NCBI GenBank assembly: GCA_002083395.1
Contig: LWDH01000042.1
Coordinates: 1-25,337 of the forward strand
DNA from: Proteobacteria bacterium SG_bin4
GTDB lineage: Bacteria; Pseudomonadota; Gammaproteobacteria; Burkholderiales; Nitrosomonadaceae
Reading direction: 5' to 3'
DNA: 25,337 nt
Under the pieces are notes generated by a model. It was not told where the DNA came from and did no database searches. It was given only the letters and a program-made list of their open reading frames with translations. A program made the position numbers and the translations under genes. This document shows, piece after piece, positions 1 to 8,229 of this stretch (position 1 is its first letter; each line of letters starts with the position of its first letter).

Positions 1-59
1 CGCTGAAGGCGTATCAGGATGGCTTGGCCATCGCCAAGAAACTAGCGGAACTCGACCCG
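1..59 (+). repeat. Direct repeat copy 1 (TPR unit)
   Basis: Bases 1-59 are identical to bases 145-203, a period of 144 bp (48 codons), inside the TPR-like gene. The copy may extend left of the window. Confidence 0.9.
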
Positions 60-434
60 AAGCACACGGAGTGGCAGCGCGACCTGTCGGTGAGTCATAA
101 CAAAGTCGGCGACATGCATCTGCAAAGTGGCGACAACGGAGCGGCGCTGAAGGCGTATCAGGATGGCTTGGCCATCGCCAAGAAACTAGCGGAACTCGAC
201 CCGGATATGGTGGAGTGGCAAACCGATTTGGTGGTGAGTTATTTCAAGCTTGCGCAAATTCTGGAAGATCGGCAAAAGGAATTGCTGACGGATGCGCTGG
301 CTATTTTATACCGGCTGCATCGTGAAAATCGTCTGGATCATGAGAAGCAGCAGTGGATCGGCGCGCTGGAGGAAATGCTGCAAACGGTTTCATCCAGCCG
401 CAATGAGCCGCCAGCGGAACCGGCAAAACCCTGA
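1..434 (+). CDS. TPR-like repeat protein, 3' end only
   Basis: The reading frame is open from the left edge (first full codon at base 3) to a TGA at 432-434, so the true start lies outside the window; the TTG at 24 is internal. The visible part has 48-residue units of the type LKAYQDGLAIAKKLAELDP followed by EWQxDLxVS: two helices with TPR-like spacing of small and aromatic residues. One unit is complete, another is partial at the edge, and a third decays into a non-repeat C-terminus rich in Glu, Gln and Lys. Long-period TPR repeats like this are usually protein-interaction scaffolds. In environmental bacteria they are often fused to TIR, CHAT or kinase effector domains, which would be upstream and cannot be seen. 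The region looks more GC-rich than the genes to its right. No function can be assigned. Confidence 0.75.
   Translation, partial: LKAYQDGLAIAKKLAELDPKHTEWQRDLSVSHNKVGDMHLQSGDNGAALKAYQDGLAIAKKLAELDPDMVEWQTDLVVSYFKLAQILEDRQKELLTDALAILYRLHRENRLDHEKQQWIGALEEMLQTVSSSRNEPPAEPAKP
145..203 (+). repeat. Direct repeat copy 2 (TPR unit)
   Basis: Perfect 59-bp copy of bases 1-59. Identity ends at base 204, where the following codons diverge. Identity at third codon positions points to recent duplication or gene conversion within the array, not just selection on the protein. Confidence 0.9.
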
Positions 435-556
435 AGCGATTGCAGCTTGGCCGCGCATCCAGGTATCGCCTGGCTGATGGAGAGCAGCGTTGGCGCGGGA
501 AATTTGCGAAGCAGGTAAACGAGCCTGGATGCGATCGGCAGCGGTCAGGTGGTGCT

Positions 557-1516
557 TTATTGGTTGCGGGTTTTGAAGCGATCGGTGGCACGGATCAATG
601 CGGCTTGTATGCCTGGTTCCCATACCGAGTGGCCGGCATCGTCAATGATGAGGTATTCCGCTTGTGGCCAGGCATGATGTAAATCATCGGCGCTGACGAT
701 CGGGCAAACCGCATCGTAGCGTCCTTGCACGATGGTGGCGGGAATGTTGTGCAGCTTATGCACGTTATCCAGCAACGAATTTTCCGGCAAGAAGATGTTG
801 TGCCTGAAATAGTGCGCCTCCATGCGCGCTAGTCCGAGCGCTACGGTGTCGCTGGCGAAATAGTTGACGGTGGCAGGATTGGGTAACAATGTCGAGCAGG
901 ATCCTTCGTAGGTGCTCCAAGTGCGCGCGGCGGGCATGTGGATGGCCGGATCGGGATTCATCAGGCGCTGGTAATAAGCGGATAGGATATCGCTACGTTC
1001 CGGCTCGGAGAGCGGTGCCACAAATTCTCGCCAGGCTTCCGGGAAGAAATTGCGTAACCCATACAAAAACCAGTCAATTTCCTGCTGGCGGCACAAGAAA
1101 ATTCCACGCAGTATAAAACCGAGACAGCGTTGCGGATGCGCTTCCCCATATGCCAACGCTAATGTGCTGCCCCACGAACCGCCAAATACAAGCCACTGCT
1201 CAATGCCTAAGTGTCGGCGAAGTAACTCCAAGTCATTGATCAAATGAGGCGTTGTGTTATCTTGAATTTCGCCAAGTGGAATTGAACGCCCCGCGCCTCT
1301 TTGATCATATACGACAATACGATAAGATGCTGGATCGAAAAAGCGCCGGTGAGCAGGCGCTGATCCGGCACCCGGTCCGCCGTGAAGAAATACGACAGGG
1401 ATGCCGTCAGGATTGCCGGATACCTCCCAATACATGGTATGGATGTTATCCAAGGGTAGCATACCTTGGTGATAGGGTTGAATTTCGGGATATAGAGTAG
1501 TGGTGTGATGGTTCAT
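557..1516 (-). CDS. pip: Proline iminopeptidase
   Basis: 319-residue alpha/beta hydrolase of peptidase family S33, which removes N-terminal proline from peptides in the cytoplasm. It has the HGGPGAG oxyanion-hole motif at 45-51 and DQRGAGRS at 71-78. The nucleophile elbow is GGSWGS (Ser114), with candidate acid Asp268 in GRYDAVCP and His296 in DDAGHSVWEPG, so the triad is complete. Length fits the family (about 310-320). ATG at 1516 is the natural start because the usual N-terminus (YPEIxPY) follows directly. It is transcribed leftward and alone. Bases 435-556, between its stop and the convergent TPR gene, hold no clear terminator. The family assignment is firm; substrate preference is inferred from the family. 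Confidence 0.93.
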   Translation of the reverse strand: MNHHTTTLYPEIQPYHQGMLPLDNIHTMYWEVSGNPDGIPVVFLHGGPGAGSAPAHRRFFDPASYRIVVYDQRGAGRSIPLGEIQDNTTPHLINDLELLRRHLGIEQWLVFGGSWGSTLALAYGEAHPQRCLGFILRGIFLCRQQEIDWFLYGLRNFFPEAWREFVAPLSEPERSDILSAYYQRLMNPDPAIHMPAARTWSTYEGSCSTLLPNPATVNYFASDTVALGLARMEAHYFRHNIFLPENSLLDNVHKLHNIPATIVQGRYDAVCPIVSADDLHHAWPQAEYLIIDDAGHSVWEPGIQAALIRATDRFKTRNQ

Positions 1517-1664
1517 GATGTGAGTGCAGATGCCGTTAATAAATTTGTTTAAGAAAGCTGAAAAAGAGTAATAAACAGCACAGAGTTCAAAATATAAATG
1601 AATTATAGTTCTGTTATATTGCTCACCAGGCGAGTTACTGTATTTATGTTATAAGGAATATCAT

Positions 1665-1922
1665 ATGCCTAATACAATCCTGAGAGAACAAGAAGTTTCC
1701 ATGCTGCGTGAAGAAATGGAGATTTTGATGAGTGAACGTCAAAGCCTCCTGAATGCAACTGGAGCGGCGGCTGTTTTTGTGGCTAAACTGGATAGTTCGA
1801 AATTGCCGGATTCGGCATGCCAAGCGGCGAAAATCTTGTCCAGTTCGTTAAATAATTTACCAGAAGAAACCTTACGGGATGCGCTGGAGAGGGTGAAATC
1901 AGAATTTGCAGTTCGTGCATGA
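1665..1922 (+). CDS. Small hypothetical protein, first gene of a six-gene run
   Basis: 85 residues, not recognised. It starts with ATG after a good ribosome-binding site (AAGGA about 10 bases upstream). The sequence is acidic and helical, with no signal peptide or membrane segment: an N-terminal amphipathic Glu/Arg/Leu stretch (residues 8-30), a short Ala-rich segment (33-40) and a second helical stretch (66-82). The profile suggests a small coiled-coil or helical-hairpin protein. Its last codons overlap the start of the patatin-like gene, so the two are probably translationally coupled. A role linked to the lipase is inferred from position only. Confidence 0.6.
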   Translation: MPNTILREQEVSMLREEMEILMSERQSLLNATGAAAVFVAKLDSSKLPDSACQAAKILSSSLNNLPEETLRDALERVKSEFAVRA

Positions 1923-3102
1923 ACAACAACAAGGTCCGGGTAAGCCCAGAGTCGGTTTGGTTTTGACCGGTGGAGGGGCCCGCGCAGCTTATCAGGTAGG
2001 AGTATTACGGGCGATTGCGGAACTTTTACCCGATAAAAGCCGTAATCCGTTTCCCATCATTTGCGGTACTTCGGCTGGTGCGATTAATGCGGCCAGTATT
2101 GCCGTTTCAGCAAGCAATTTTGGTGAAGGTGTTGAAAGGCTCGAAGCCGTTTGGTCAAATTTTCACGTTGACCAGATTTATCGATCGGACTTCCTTGGGG
2201 TGTTGCATAATACCTTGCGCTGCTTGCTTTCTTTGATTTCGACGGAGTATGGCCAACATCATCCGATTTCCCTTTTGGATAACTCCCCGTTAGAAGCTTT
2301 ATTGAGAAACCGATTCTCTTTTCGCACGATTCAGCATTCCATCCGTTCCGGTTCTCTATATGCCTTGGGTCTTACCGCATGGGGCTATACCTCTGGTCAA
2401 TCCGTCACTTTTTATCAGGCGGCTAAAGAAGTGACCCCTTGGAAGCGAGCCCAAAGATTGGGGATTCCTGCCGAAATTGGGATTGGACACCTGATGGCTT
2501 CTTCGGCGATACCTTTTATTTTTCCAGCAGTAAAATTGAATCGGGAATTTTTTGGCGATGGCTCCATGCGTCAACTGGCGCCGATCAGTCCGGCGTTGCA
2601 TTTGGGAGCGGATAAAGTATTGATAATCGGTGTGCGTAAGCCTGTGACCGATGAACCGAAACGTGTCAGCGTATCGGGTTACCCGCCATTTGCGCAGATC
2701 GCCGGGCATGCGTTGAACAGTATCTTTGTCGATAGTTTGGACGTGGATTTGGAACGCTTGCTGCGTATTAACGAAACCTTAAAACTGATTCCTCCGGCAG
2801 CATTCAAAGAAAAAAATATTTCATTGCGGCCCGTCGAAGCAATGATGATCGCGCCTAGCGAAGGCATCAATGAGATCGCGCAAAAATATGCGAGTACTTT
2901 ACCCTGGATCATGCGTTACTTATATCGTGCGATCGGTGCGATGGGACCGAACGGGTCGACCTTACTGAGTTACGTGTTGTTTGAAATGGTTTTTTGCCAT
3001 GATTTAATCGAATTGGGTTATAACGATACGCTTCAGCAAAAAACGGAATTGTTGAAATTTATCGGAGTTCAAGATAACCAAAACCCGCACGAGCGATCTT
3101 AG
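1906..3102 (+). CDS. Patatin-like phospholipase
   Basis: 398-residue patatin-family protein (RssA/YlbK-like), a predicted serine lipid acyl hydrolase with a Ser-Asp dyad. The sequence shows the glycine-rich oxyanion loop TGGGARAAYQVGVL (21-34), the nucleophile elbow GTSAG with Ser56, and the acid in FFGDGS (Asp218). No signal peptide is visible, so it is probably cytoplasmic or membrane-associated. The frame has no ATG near its beginning. TTG at 1906 and GTG at 1915 are the only starts between the upstream stop (1894) and the conserved domain, and both overlap the preceding 85-residue gene (stop at 1920-1922). The C-terminal 120 residues (about 280-398) are helical and less familiar. The lipid substrate is unknown. 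Confidence 0.88.
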   Translation: MQFVHEQQQGPGKPRVGLVLTGGGARAAYQVGVLRAIAELLPDKSRNPFPIICGTSAGAINAASIAVSASNFGEGVERLEAVWSNFHVDQIYRSDFLGVLHNTLRCLLSLISTEYGQHHPISLLDNSPLEALLRNRFSFRTIQHSIRSGSLYALGLTAWGYTSGQSVTFYQAAKEVTPWKRAQRLGIPAEIGIGHLMASSAIPFIFPAVKLNREFFGDGSMRQLAPISPALHLGADKVLIIGVRKPVTDEPKRVSVSGYPPFAQIAGHALNSIFVDSLDVDLERLLRINETLKLIPPAAFKEKNISLRPVEAMMIAPSEGINEIAQKYASTLPWIMRYLYRAIGAMGPNGSTLLSYVLFEMVFCHDLIELGYNDTLQQKTELLKFIGVQDNQNPHERS

Positions 3103-3136
3103 CAGTTTCTTTATTAAACATTTCTTAGGAAAGTTG

Positions 3137-3859
3137 ATGGCATTTGATAGTCCGCAGTTTTGGTTTGCTGTGTTGCAAATTATTGCGATTGATATCGTTT
3201 TAGGTGGCGACAATGCAGTAGTAATCGCTCTGGCTTGTAGGCGTTTGCCTGAACAACAGCGCAAGCTCGGGATTTTTTGGGGTGTTGCAGGTGCAATTGC
3301 GCTTCGTGTTATTCTGATTTTTTTTGCATTGAATTTGTTGACCATTCCTTATTTGAAGGTTGCAGGTGCGGCATTGTTGGTTTGGATCGGTATTAAATTG
3401 TTACAGCCTGAATCGGAAGGAGAGCACGAAGTCGATGCCAGCACCACGCTGCTTGGGGCTATCAAAACCATCATCGTGGCGGATGCGGTAATGAGTCTCG
3501 ATAATGTGATTGCAATCGCAGGGGCAGCGAAGGATGAGATCAGTTTGGTGATTTTTGGCCTGGTGATCAGTGTACCGATTATTGTTTGGGGTAGTCAGTT
3601 TGTAATGAGGATCATGGATCGATTTCCGGTCACGATCGCGATAGGTGCAGGACTGCTGGGATGGATTGCTGGCGATATGGCGGTTACTGACGTGGTTACC
3701 AAAGATTGGGTTAATGCGAATGCAAAGTTTCTGCACTGGATTGCTCCCGCTGTCATGGCAATCGTGGTAGTTGCCATCGGTAAAATGCTGGCCGTTCGCA
3801 AGTTGGCTGAAGCGAAACCGATCATCGATCTGGCCGATGAAAATAATCCCAGAAAGTAA
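3137..3859 (+). CDS. TerC-family integral membrane protein (YjbE type)
   Basis: 240 residues with about seven hydrophobic segments. It carries the two family signatures: DIVLGGDNAVVIAL (Asp19, Asp25, Asn26) in the first helix and VADAVMSLDNVIAI (Asp116, Asp122, Asn123) in the middle. These paired acidic/Asn motifs are the proposed metal site of the TerC family, some members of which export Mn2+; others are linked to tellurite resistance or to metal loading of exported enzymes. ATG at 3137 is preferred over TTG at 3134 because AGGA lies at suitable spacing. The 34-bp gap after the lipase gene leaves no room for the Mn2+ riboswitch that precedes some terC genes. It is followed by a universal stress protein gene. 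Confidence 0.9.
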   Translation: MAFDSPQFWFAVLQIIAIDIVLGGDNAVVIALACRRLPEQQRKLGIFWGVAGAIALRVILIFFALNLLTIPYLKVAGAALLVWIGIKLLQPESEGEHEVDASTTLLGAIKTIIVADAVMSLDNVIAIAGAAKDEISLVIFGLVISVPIIVWGSQFVMRIMDRFPVTIAIGAGLLGWIAGDMAVTDVVTKDWVNANAKFLHWIAPAVMAIVVVAIGKMLAVRKLAEAKPIIDLADENNPRK

Positions 3860-3886
3860 CCTGGGTCGATAAATAAAGGATTAATC

Positions 3887-4312
3887 ATGCTAAAAATACT
3901 GCTGCCTGTTGATGGTTCTGAATGCTCGAAAAAAGCTGTGGCTGATTTTATTCAATTGCTCGATTGGTACAAGGAAATACCGGAATTTCATCTGCTTAAT
4001 GTCCAATATCCGCTCGATGGGAATGTGTCATTATTTATCAATCAAGCGGATATCAAGCAGTATCATCAAGAGGAGGGTCTGAAGAATTTGCATGAAGCTC
4101 GCGATATATTGGATCGAGAGGGGATCGCTTATCAGTTTCATATTACGGTGGGTGATCCAGCTGAAATGATCGTGCGGTTTGCAACCGAAAAACAATACGA
4201 TCTGATCGTGATGGGGCCACGCGGCAGAGGCGGGATAAAAGGATTGCTTCTGGGATCCGTGACCAGCAAAGTGATGCAGCTGTCGCAAATACCCGTCTTA
4301 CTGGTTAAATAA
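3887..4312 (+). CDS. Universal stress protein (UspA family)
   Basis: 141 residues, a single Usp domain. It has the ATP-binding signature of UspFG/MJ0577-type proteins, G-x2-G-x9-G-S, at Gly110-Gly113-Gly123-Ser124, plus the N-terminal ILLPVDGSE strand-loop (Asp9). It is therefore predicted to bind ATP, unlike UspA itself. Cytoplasmic. It has a clear AAAGGA ribosome site and follows terC by 27 bp on the same strand, so the two are probably co-transcribed. Its role is presumably stress-related; the target is unknown. Confidence 0.92.
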   Translation: MLKILLPVDGSECSKKAVADFIQLLDWYKEIPEFHLLNVQYPLDGNVSLFINQADIKQYHQEEGLKNLHEARDILDREGIAYQFHITVGDPAEMIVRFATEKQYDLIVMGPRGRGGIKGLLLGSVTSKVMQLSQIPVLLVK

Positions 4313-4333
4313 TTCCTTCTTTGGACTCGTTCA

Positions 4334-5098
4334 TTGAAACTGAGAATCTTAGGATGCAGCGGCGGCATTGGCAGTGGGGCGCAGACCACGGCGATGCTAC
4401 TGGATGACGATATCTTGATTGACGCCGGAACCGGGGTCGGGAATCTGAGTATCGAGGAAATGATCAAGATTGATCACGTTTTTGTGACGCACGCACATTT
4501 GGATCATGTCGCTTTTATTCCTTTTCTGGTGGATACGGTCGGTTCGTTACGCACTAAACCGCTGATCGTTCATGCAATTGAAGCGACGCTCATTGTTTTA
4601 CAGAAGCATCTGTTTAATTGGCACTTGTGGCCAGATTTTACAAAAATCCCGGATGCGGATTTTCCCTATATGCGCTATGAAATACTATCGCCGGAACAAG
4701 CAATTATTCTAAATGGCCGGAAAATCATACCGCTTCCGGCGAATCATACGGTTCCGGCGGTAGGCTATCAGTTGGATTCTGGTCATGCCAGTCTTGTTTT
4801 TACCGGCGATACCACTAGACATGATGCATTCTGGCCGATCGTGAATAAAATCGCGAATTTAAAGTATTTGATTATTGAATCCGCTTTTTGTAATGAAAAA
4901 AGAGCGATCGCCGTTCGATCCAAACATCTCTGCCCCAGTTTGCTGATGGAAGAATTGGAGAAGCTGGAGTGTGAAGCGGAAATTTTAATTTCACATTTAA
5001 AGCCCGGAGAAGCGGATATCACTATGAATGAAATCCGGCAATGCCTCGCGCGATTCAGTCCGAAACGATTGGAGAACAACCAATTATTTGAATTTTAG
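4334..5098 (+). CDS. Metallo-beta-lactamase-fold protein, class II cyclic-nucleotide phosphodiesterase-like
   Basis: 254 residues. The N-terminus (MKLRILGCSGGIGSG) and the metal motif THAHLDHV (His53, His55, Asp57, His58) match the class II cyclic-nucleotide phosphodiesterase branch of the MBL fold. Further ligands are probably His138 (NHTVP), Asp159 (FTGDT) and His221 (ISHLKPGE), so a dinuclear metal centre looks intact. Family members hydrolyse cAMP or cGMP, but related MBL proteins cleave other phosphodiesters, so the substrate is not certain. It begins with TTG at 4334; there is no ATG before the conserved strand, and GGA eight bases upstream is the only ribosome-site candidate. The stop lies 11 bp before the GAF-containing ATPase gene, which invites a link between nucleotide signalling and pilus or secretion assembly (inference). 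Confidence 0.82.
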   Translation: MKLRILGCSGGIGSGAQTTAMLLDDDILIDAGTGVGNLSIEEMIKIDHVFVTHAHLDHVAFIPFLVDTVGSLRTKPLIVHAIEATLIVLQKHLFNWHLWPDFTKIPDADFPYMRYEILSPEQAIILNGRKIIPLPANHTVPAVGYQLDSGHASLVFTGDTTRHDAFWPIVNKIANLKYLIIESAFCNEKRAIAVRSKHLCPSLLMEELEKLECEAEILISHLKPGEADITMNEIRQCLARFSPKRLENNQLFEF

Positions 5099-5109
5099 GA
5101 AGCGACATT

Positions 5110-7497
5110 ATGAATACATTTGCGCCAACGCTGCTTAAACAAAAAAACACACCCGACGTCAACGCGCAGGATTTCTCCAAGAGCCTGCAAGCTGTAATCG
5201 CCAGGATTCAGGCCGCGAACAATATTGATGAAATCATGGTGGAGGTAAGTAAAGAAATCTGTGCGTTATGTAATGCGGATCGATTGACAATTTATGCAGT
5301 AAGCGGTGATAAGTCTTTTTTTGTCACGCGGGTTAAAACCGGAATTAATTCATTTCAAGATCTAAGAATTCCGGTAACAGAGAACAGTATTATCGGCTAT
5401 GCCGGACTGCAAAAGAAAACTGTCAATATTGAGGATGTTTACAATAAAAGTGAATTGAAGGCGCTGGATGCGCAACTGGTTTTTTCCAACGAAGTTGATA
5501 AACGCACCGGTTATCGAACCAAGCAAATGCTGGTTGCACCGGTTTTGAGCCAGGATAACCAAGGGGTGCTAGGCATTGTTCAAGCAATCAATCATAAAAG
5601 CAATCAATCGTTTCCGGCAGAAGTTGTGCAAGGTATTGCTGAAATTTGCCGTGCGGTTGCAGGCGCGTTTAAGCATCCGCAGAAACCAAATCAATTATTG
5701 AAATCAAAATACGATTACCTGGTTCTCGAATCGGTCATTTCGGCTGCGGAACTGGAACTCGCCGCACGCTCGGCGCGCAAAAAAGGATGTGATCTGGAAG
5801 ATGTATTGCGCGATGAATTCCAGATCGGATCGCCGGTTATCGGCAAAGCCCTCGCCTCGTTTTTCGAGGTGAAGTATGAGCCGTTTAAGGTAGATCGTGT
5901 CAAGCCTGCAGATTTGCTTAAAAATTTAAAAAGAGACTACGTTGAAAGTAACGCAATATTACCGATAGACGACACCAAAGATGGTTTGGTGGTTTTAACG
6001 CTGGATCCAGAACGGATTAAAACACAACGTATCGCCAATACCATTTTCCCGAAAAATAAGATTATCTATGCTGTCACCACCAAACAGGAGTTTGAACAGA
6101 CTGTTGAACAGTTTTATGGCGATACTGGTGATGGAATCGGCTCCGGCGATATCAATGAGATGCTCGTGAGTCTTCAGGAGGAATCGAGTGATATCGAAGA
6201 AGCCTCTGATGAAAAAGAGGAATCTTCTGCAGCCTCCGATAACGAATTGGTTAAGCTTGTCAATAAAATCATCATCGACGCCTATAAACAGGGGGTCTCG
6301 GATATTCATATCGAGCCTTTTCCCGGCAAGGAAAAAACGAAGATCCGTTTCCGCAAAGACGGTTCGCTGATGCCGTATATCGAGATCCCAGCCAGCTACC
6401 GGAATCCCCTGGTGACACGAATCAAGATTATGTGTGACTTGGATATATCCGAAAGACGCAAACCGCAAGACGGCAAAATCAAGTTCAAGAAATTCGCGCC
6501 GCTGGATATTGAGTTGCGGGTGGCGACAATTCCATCGGCGGGCGGCATGGAAGACGTAGTCATGCGGATTCTCGCCGCCGGTGAGCCAATTCCGCTGGAG
6601 AACATGGGGTTTACGCAGCACAATCTGAAAGAGTTAAAAAATATCATCAGCAAGCCTTATGGCTTATTTTTTGTGTGCGGCCCGACCGGCTCCGGTAAAA
6701 CGACCACGCTGCATTCCGTATTGAAATATCTGAACCAAAGCGATACCAAGATCTGGACAGCGGAAGATCCGGTTGAGATCACCCAGAAAGGTTTGCGGCA
6801 AGTGCAGATCAACGTCAAGGCAGGACTTACTTTCCCGGCTATCATGCGTTCCTTTTTGCGCGCAGATCCGGATATCATCATGGTCGGCGAGATGCGCGAC
6901 AAGGAGACCACCAGTATTGGCATCGAAGCATCGTTGACCGGCCATTTGGTGTTGGCGACCTTGCATACCAACAGCGCGCCGGAATCGGTAATTCGTTTAC
7001 TGGATATGGGGATGGACCCGTTTAATTTTGCCGATGCCTTGCTGGGTGTATTAGCGCAACGACTGGCGAAACGGTTATGTAAACATTGTAAGGAAGCCTA
7101 TGTAGCCAGCGAACAGGAAATCGATACCTTGCTAGACGAGTATAGTGCGGAACTCAAAAATATCGACCGGTTTAAAACGGATCCCGAGACCGCGCTTCGT
7201 GAAATTCGCGAGCAGTGGATCCGGCAATATGGTGATGATCAGGGCCGGATTACACTATATAAAGCCGTTGGTTGTGATGAATGCGTCGGTACCGGGTATG
7301 CCGGACGGGTCGGGTTGCACGAGCTGATGACCGCGACCGATGCGCTCAAGAAGAATATTCAGGAACGGGCGCGCGTGGCGGAGATGCTGGTGACCGCATT
7401 GGGTGACGGTATGCGGACGCTCAAGCAAGACGGCATTGAAAAGGTTCTGCAGGGTATTACTGATATGCATCAAGTGCGAGTGGTGTGCATTAAGTAA
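5110..7497 (+). CDS. GspE/PilB-type assembly ATPase with N-terminal GAF domain
   Basis: 795 residues, longer than usual for PilB or GspE (about 500-570). Domains in order: GAF (about 25-190; CNADRLTIYAV, IPVTENSIIGYAG, GVLGIVQAIN); MshEN/T2SSE N-terminal domain (about 200-335), a fold that in some relatives binds cyclic-di-GMP; an acidic Glu/Ser linker (about 350-377); and the ATPase core. The core has Walker A GPTGSGKTT (524-532, Lys530), Walker B ADPDIIMVGEMRD (585-597), His box TGHLVLATLHTN (610-621) and two zinc-ligand pairs, C657/C660 and C722/C725. These ATPases drive assembly of type IV pili or type II secretion pseudopili at the inner membrane. It is last in a six-gene run and convergent with a pilin gene. 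Whether it serves that pilin or another machine cannot be told here. Confidence 0.92.
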   Translation: MNTFAPTLLKQKNTPDVNAQDFSKSLQAVIARIQAANNIDEIMVEVSKEICALCNADRLTIYAVSGDKSFFVTRVKTGINSFQDLRIPVTENSIIGYAGLQKKTVNIEDVYNKSELKALDAQLVFSNEVDKRTGYRTKQMLVAPVLSQDNQGVLGIVQAINHKSNQSFPAEVVQGIAEICRAVAGAFKHPQKPNQLLKSKYDYLVLESVISAAELELAARSARKKGCDLEDVLRDEFQIGSPVIGKALASFFEVKYEPFKVDRVKPADLLKNLKRDYVESNAILPIDDTKDGLVVLTLDPERIKTQRIANTIFPKNKIIYAVTTKQEFEQTVEQFYGDTGDGIGSGDINEMLVSLQEESSDIEEASDEKEESSAASDNELVKLVNKIIIDAYKQGVSDIHIEPFPGKEKTKIRFRKDGSLMPYIEIPASYRNPLVTRIKIMCDLDISERRKPQDGKIKFKKFAPLDIELRVATIPSAGGMEDVVMRILAAGEPIPLENMGFTQHNLKELKNIISKPYGLFFVCGPTGSGKTTTLHSVLKYLNQSDTKIWTAEDPVEITQKGLRQVQINVKAGLTFPAIMRSFLRADPDIIMVGEMRDKETTSIGIEASLTGHLVLATLHTNSAPESVIRLLDMGMDPFNFADALLGVLAQRLAKRLCKHCKEAYVASEQEIDTLLDEYSAELKNIDRFKTDPETALREIREQWIRQYGDDQGRITLYKAVGCDECVGTGYAGRVGLHELMTATDALKKNIQERARVAEMLVTALGDGMRTLKQDGIEKVLQGITDMHQVRVVCIK

Positions 7498-7671
7498 ATT
7501 TCTGGATAAGTTACTTTATTTATTTTTGAAATATCTGTTCAATTACTGCGACAATTGAATACCGAACCGGGGAATTACTATTTGATGGACTTGTGTGGAG
7601 AAGTGAATAGCAGTTTGTTAGTAAATGTGTAATATAGCGATAATGGAGCTGATGATGAGTCGATATCACAT

Positions 7672-7707
7672 ATAAAAGCCGCCATATAATTTTATGGCGG
7701 CTTTTAT
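7672..7707. terminator. Bidirectional intrinsic terminator between convergent genes
   Basis: Perfect 15-bp inverted repeat (7672-7686 with 7693-7707), six-base loop, GC-rich core GCCGCC/GGCGGC flanked by A-tract and T-tract on either side. The symmetrical A/T flanks give a U-run in both directions, so it can end both the ATPase run and the opposing pilin gene. Confidence 0.9.
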
Positions 7708-7725
7708 CGTTATATCGTTATCGTG

Positions 7726-8172
7726 TTAGCAAATCCCAGGGGCAATACAAGTACTTGCAGCGCTTTTCGCCCAAACTATAGGTCTTCCAATTCCTGCCGC
7801 AGTACCGACGAGGATATAATTTTGACTATTCAGACCATTGGTTGCGGTAGCAGTCATGGTAATTGTAGCAGTGAGTGGACCATTAGCGGAAATGGCACCC
7901 GAGCCAGCAGCAACGACACCATCAGCTGCGGCAGTTACAGCTGGTATACCTCCTAAACCGTTAGTGCAACTAGCTGCAGCAAGAGTGCCTTGCTCTTGGA
8001 AACAAAGTTCAACACCTAGCTTATACGGTGCAGCTGCGGATACAACTTCGCTGAACCTTGCTTTCAAAGTATAAGTTTGATAAGCAGGCACCGCGACCGC
8101 AGCTAGAATGCCAATAATGGCCACAACAATCATTAACTCGATCAGGGTAAAACCTTTTTGTACTTGTTGCAT
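7726..8172 (-). CDS. pilA: Type IV pilin (PilA-like major subunit)
   Basis: 148-residue prepilin. The start at 8172 follows AAGGAG at an 8-base spacing and gives a 7-residue leader (MQQVQKG) before the prepilin peptidase site G|FTLIEL. In-frame ATGs further upstream give an improbable leader. The mature protein has 141 residues: Phe1, Glu5, a hydrophobic helix (about 1-25), then an Ala/Gly/Thr-rich globular domain with few charges. Four cysteines are placed as two likely disulfides, C50-C62 and C135-C141; the last Cys is the C-terminal residue, fitting the D-region disulfide of type IVa pilins. It has its own sigma-54 promoter and is separated from glnE by about 210 bp, so it looks like a single-gene unit. 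It could also be a pseudopilin, but the promoter and the Cys pattern favour a pilus subunit. Confidence 0.9.
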   Translation of the reverse strand: MQQVQKGFTLIELMIVVAIIGILAAVAVPAYQTYTLKARFSEVVSAAAPYKLGVELCFQEQGTLAAASCTNGLGGIPAVTAAADGVVAAGSGAISANGPLTATITMTATATNGLNSQNYILVGTAAGIGRPIVWAKSAASTCIAPGIC

Positions 8173-8229
8173 TTGTTGTTCTCCTTTAGGTTGTGAGTAG
8201 AGCACACCCGATGTGTGTATTGAATCATT

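Noticed and set aside
3103..3136. Mn2+ (yybP-ykoY) riboswitch before the TerC gene
   Set aside because: Only 34 bases separate it from the previous gene, which is too short for that riboswitch.
5995..6621. Long antisense ORF (208 codons) inside the assembly ATPase gene
   Set aside because: It lies wholly within a well-supported gene on the other strand, and its protein looks like no family.
7538..7559. TTCAATT/AATTGAA inverted repeat after the ATPase gene
   Set aside because: Seven A/T-rich pairs with an eight-base loop and no U-run; the strong terminator at 7672-7707 explains the end of the transcript.
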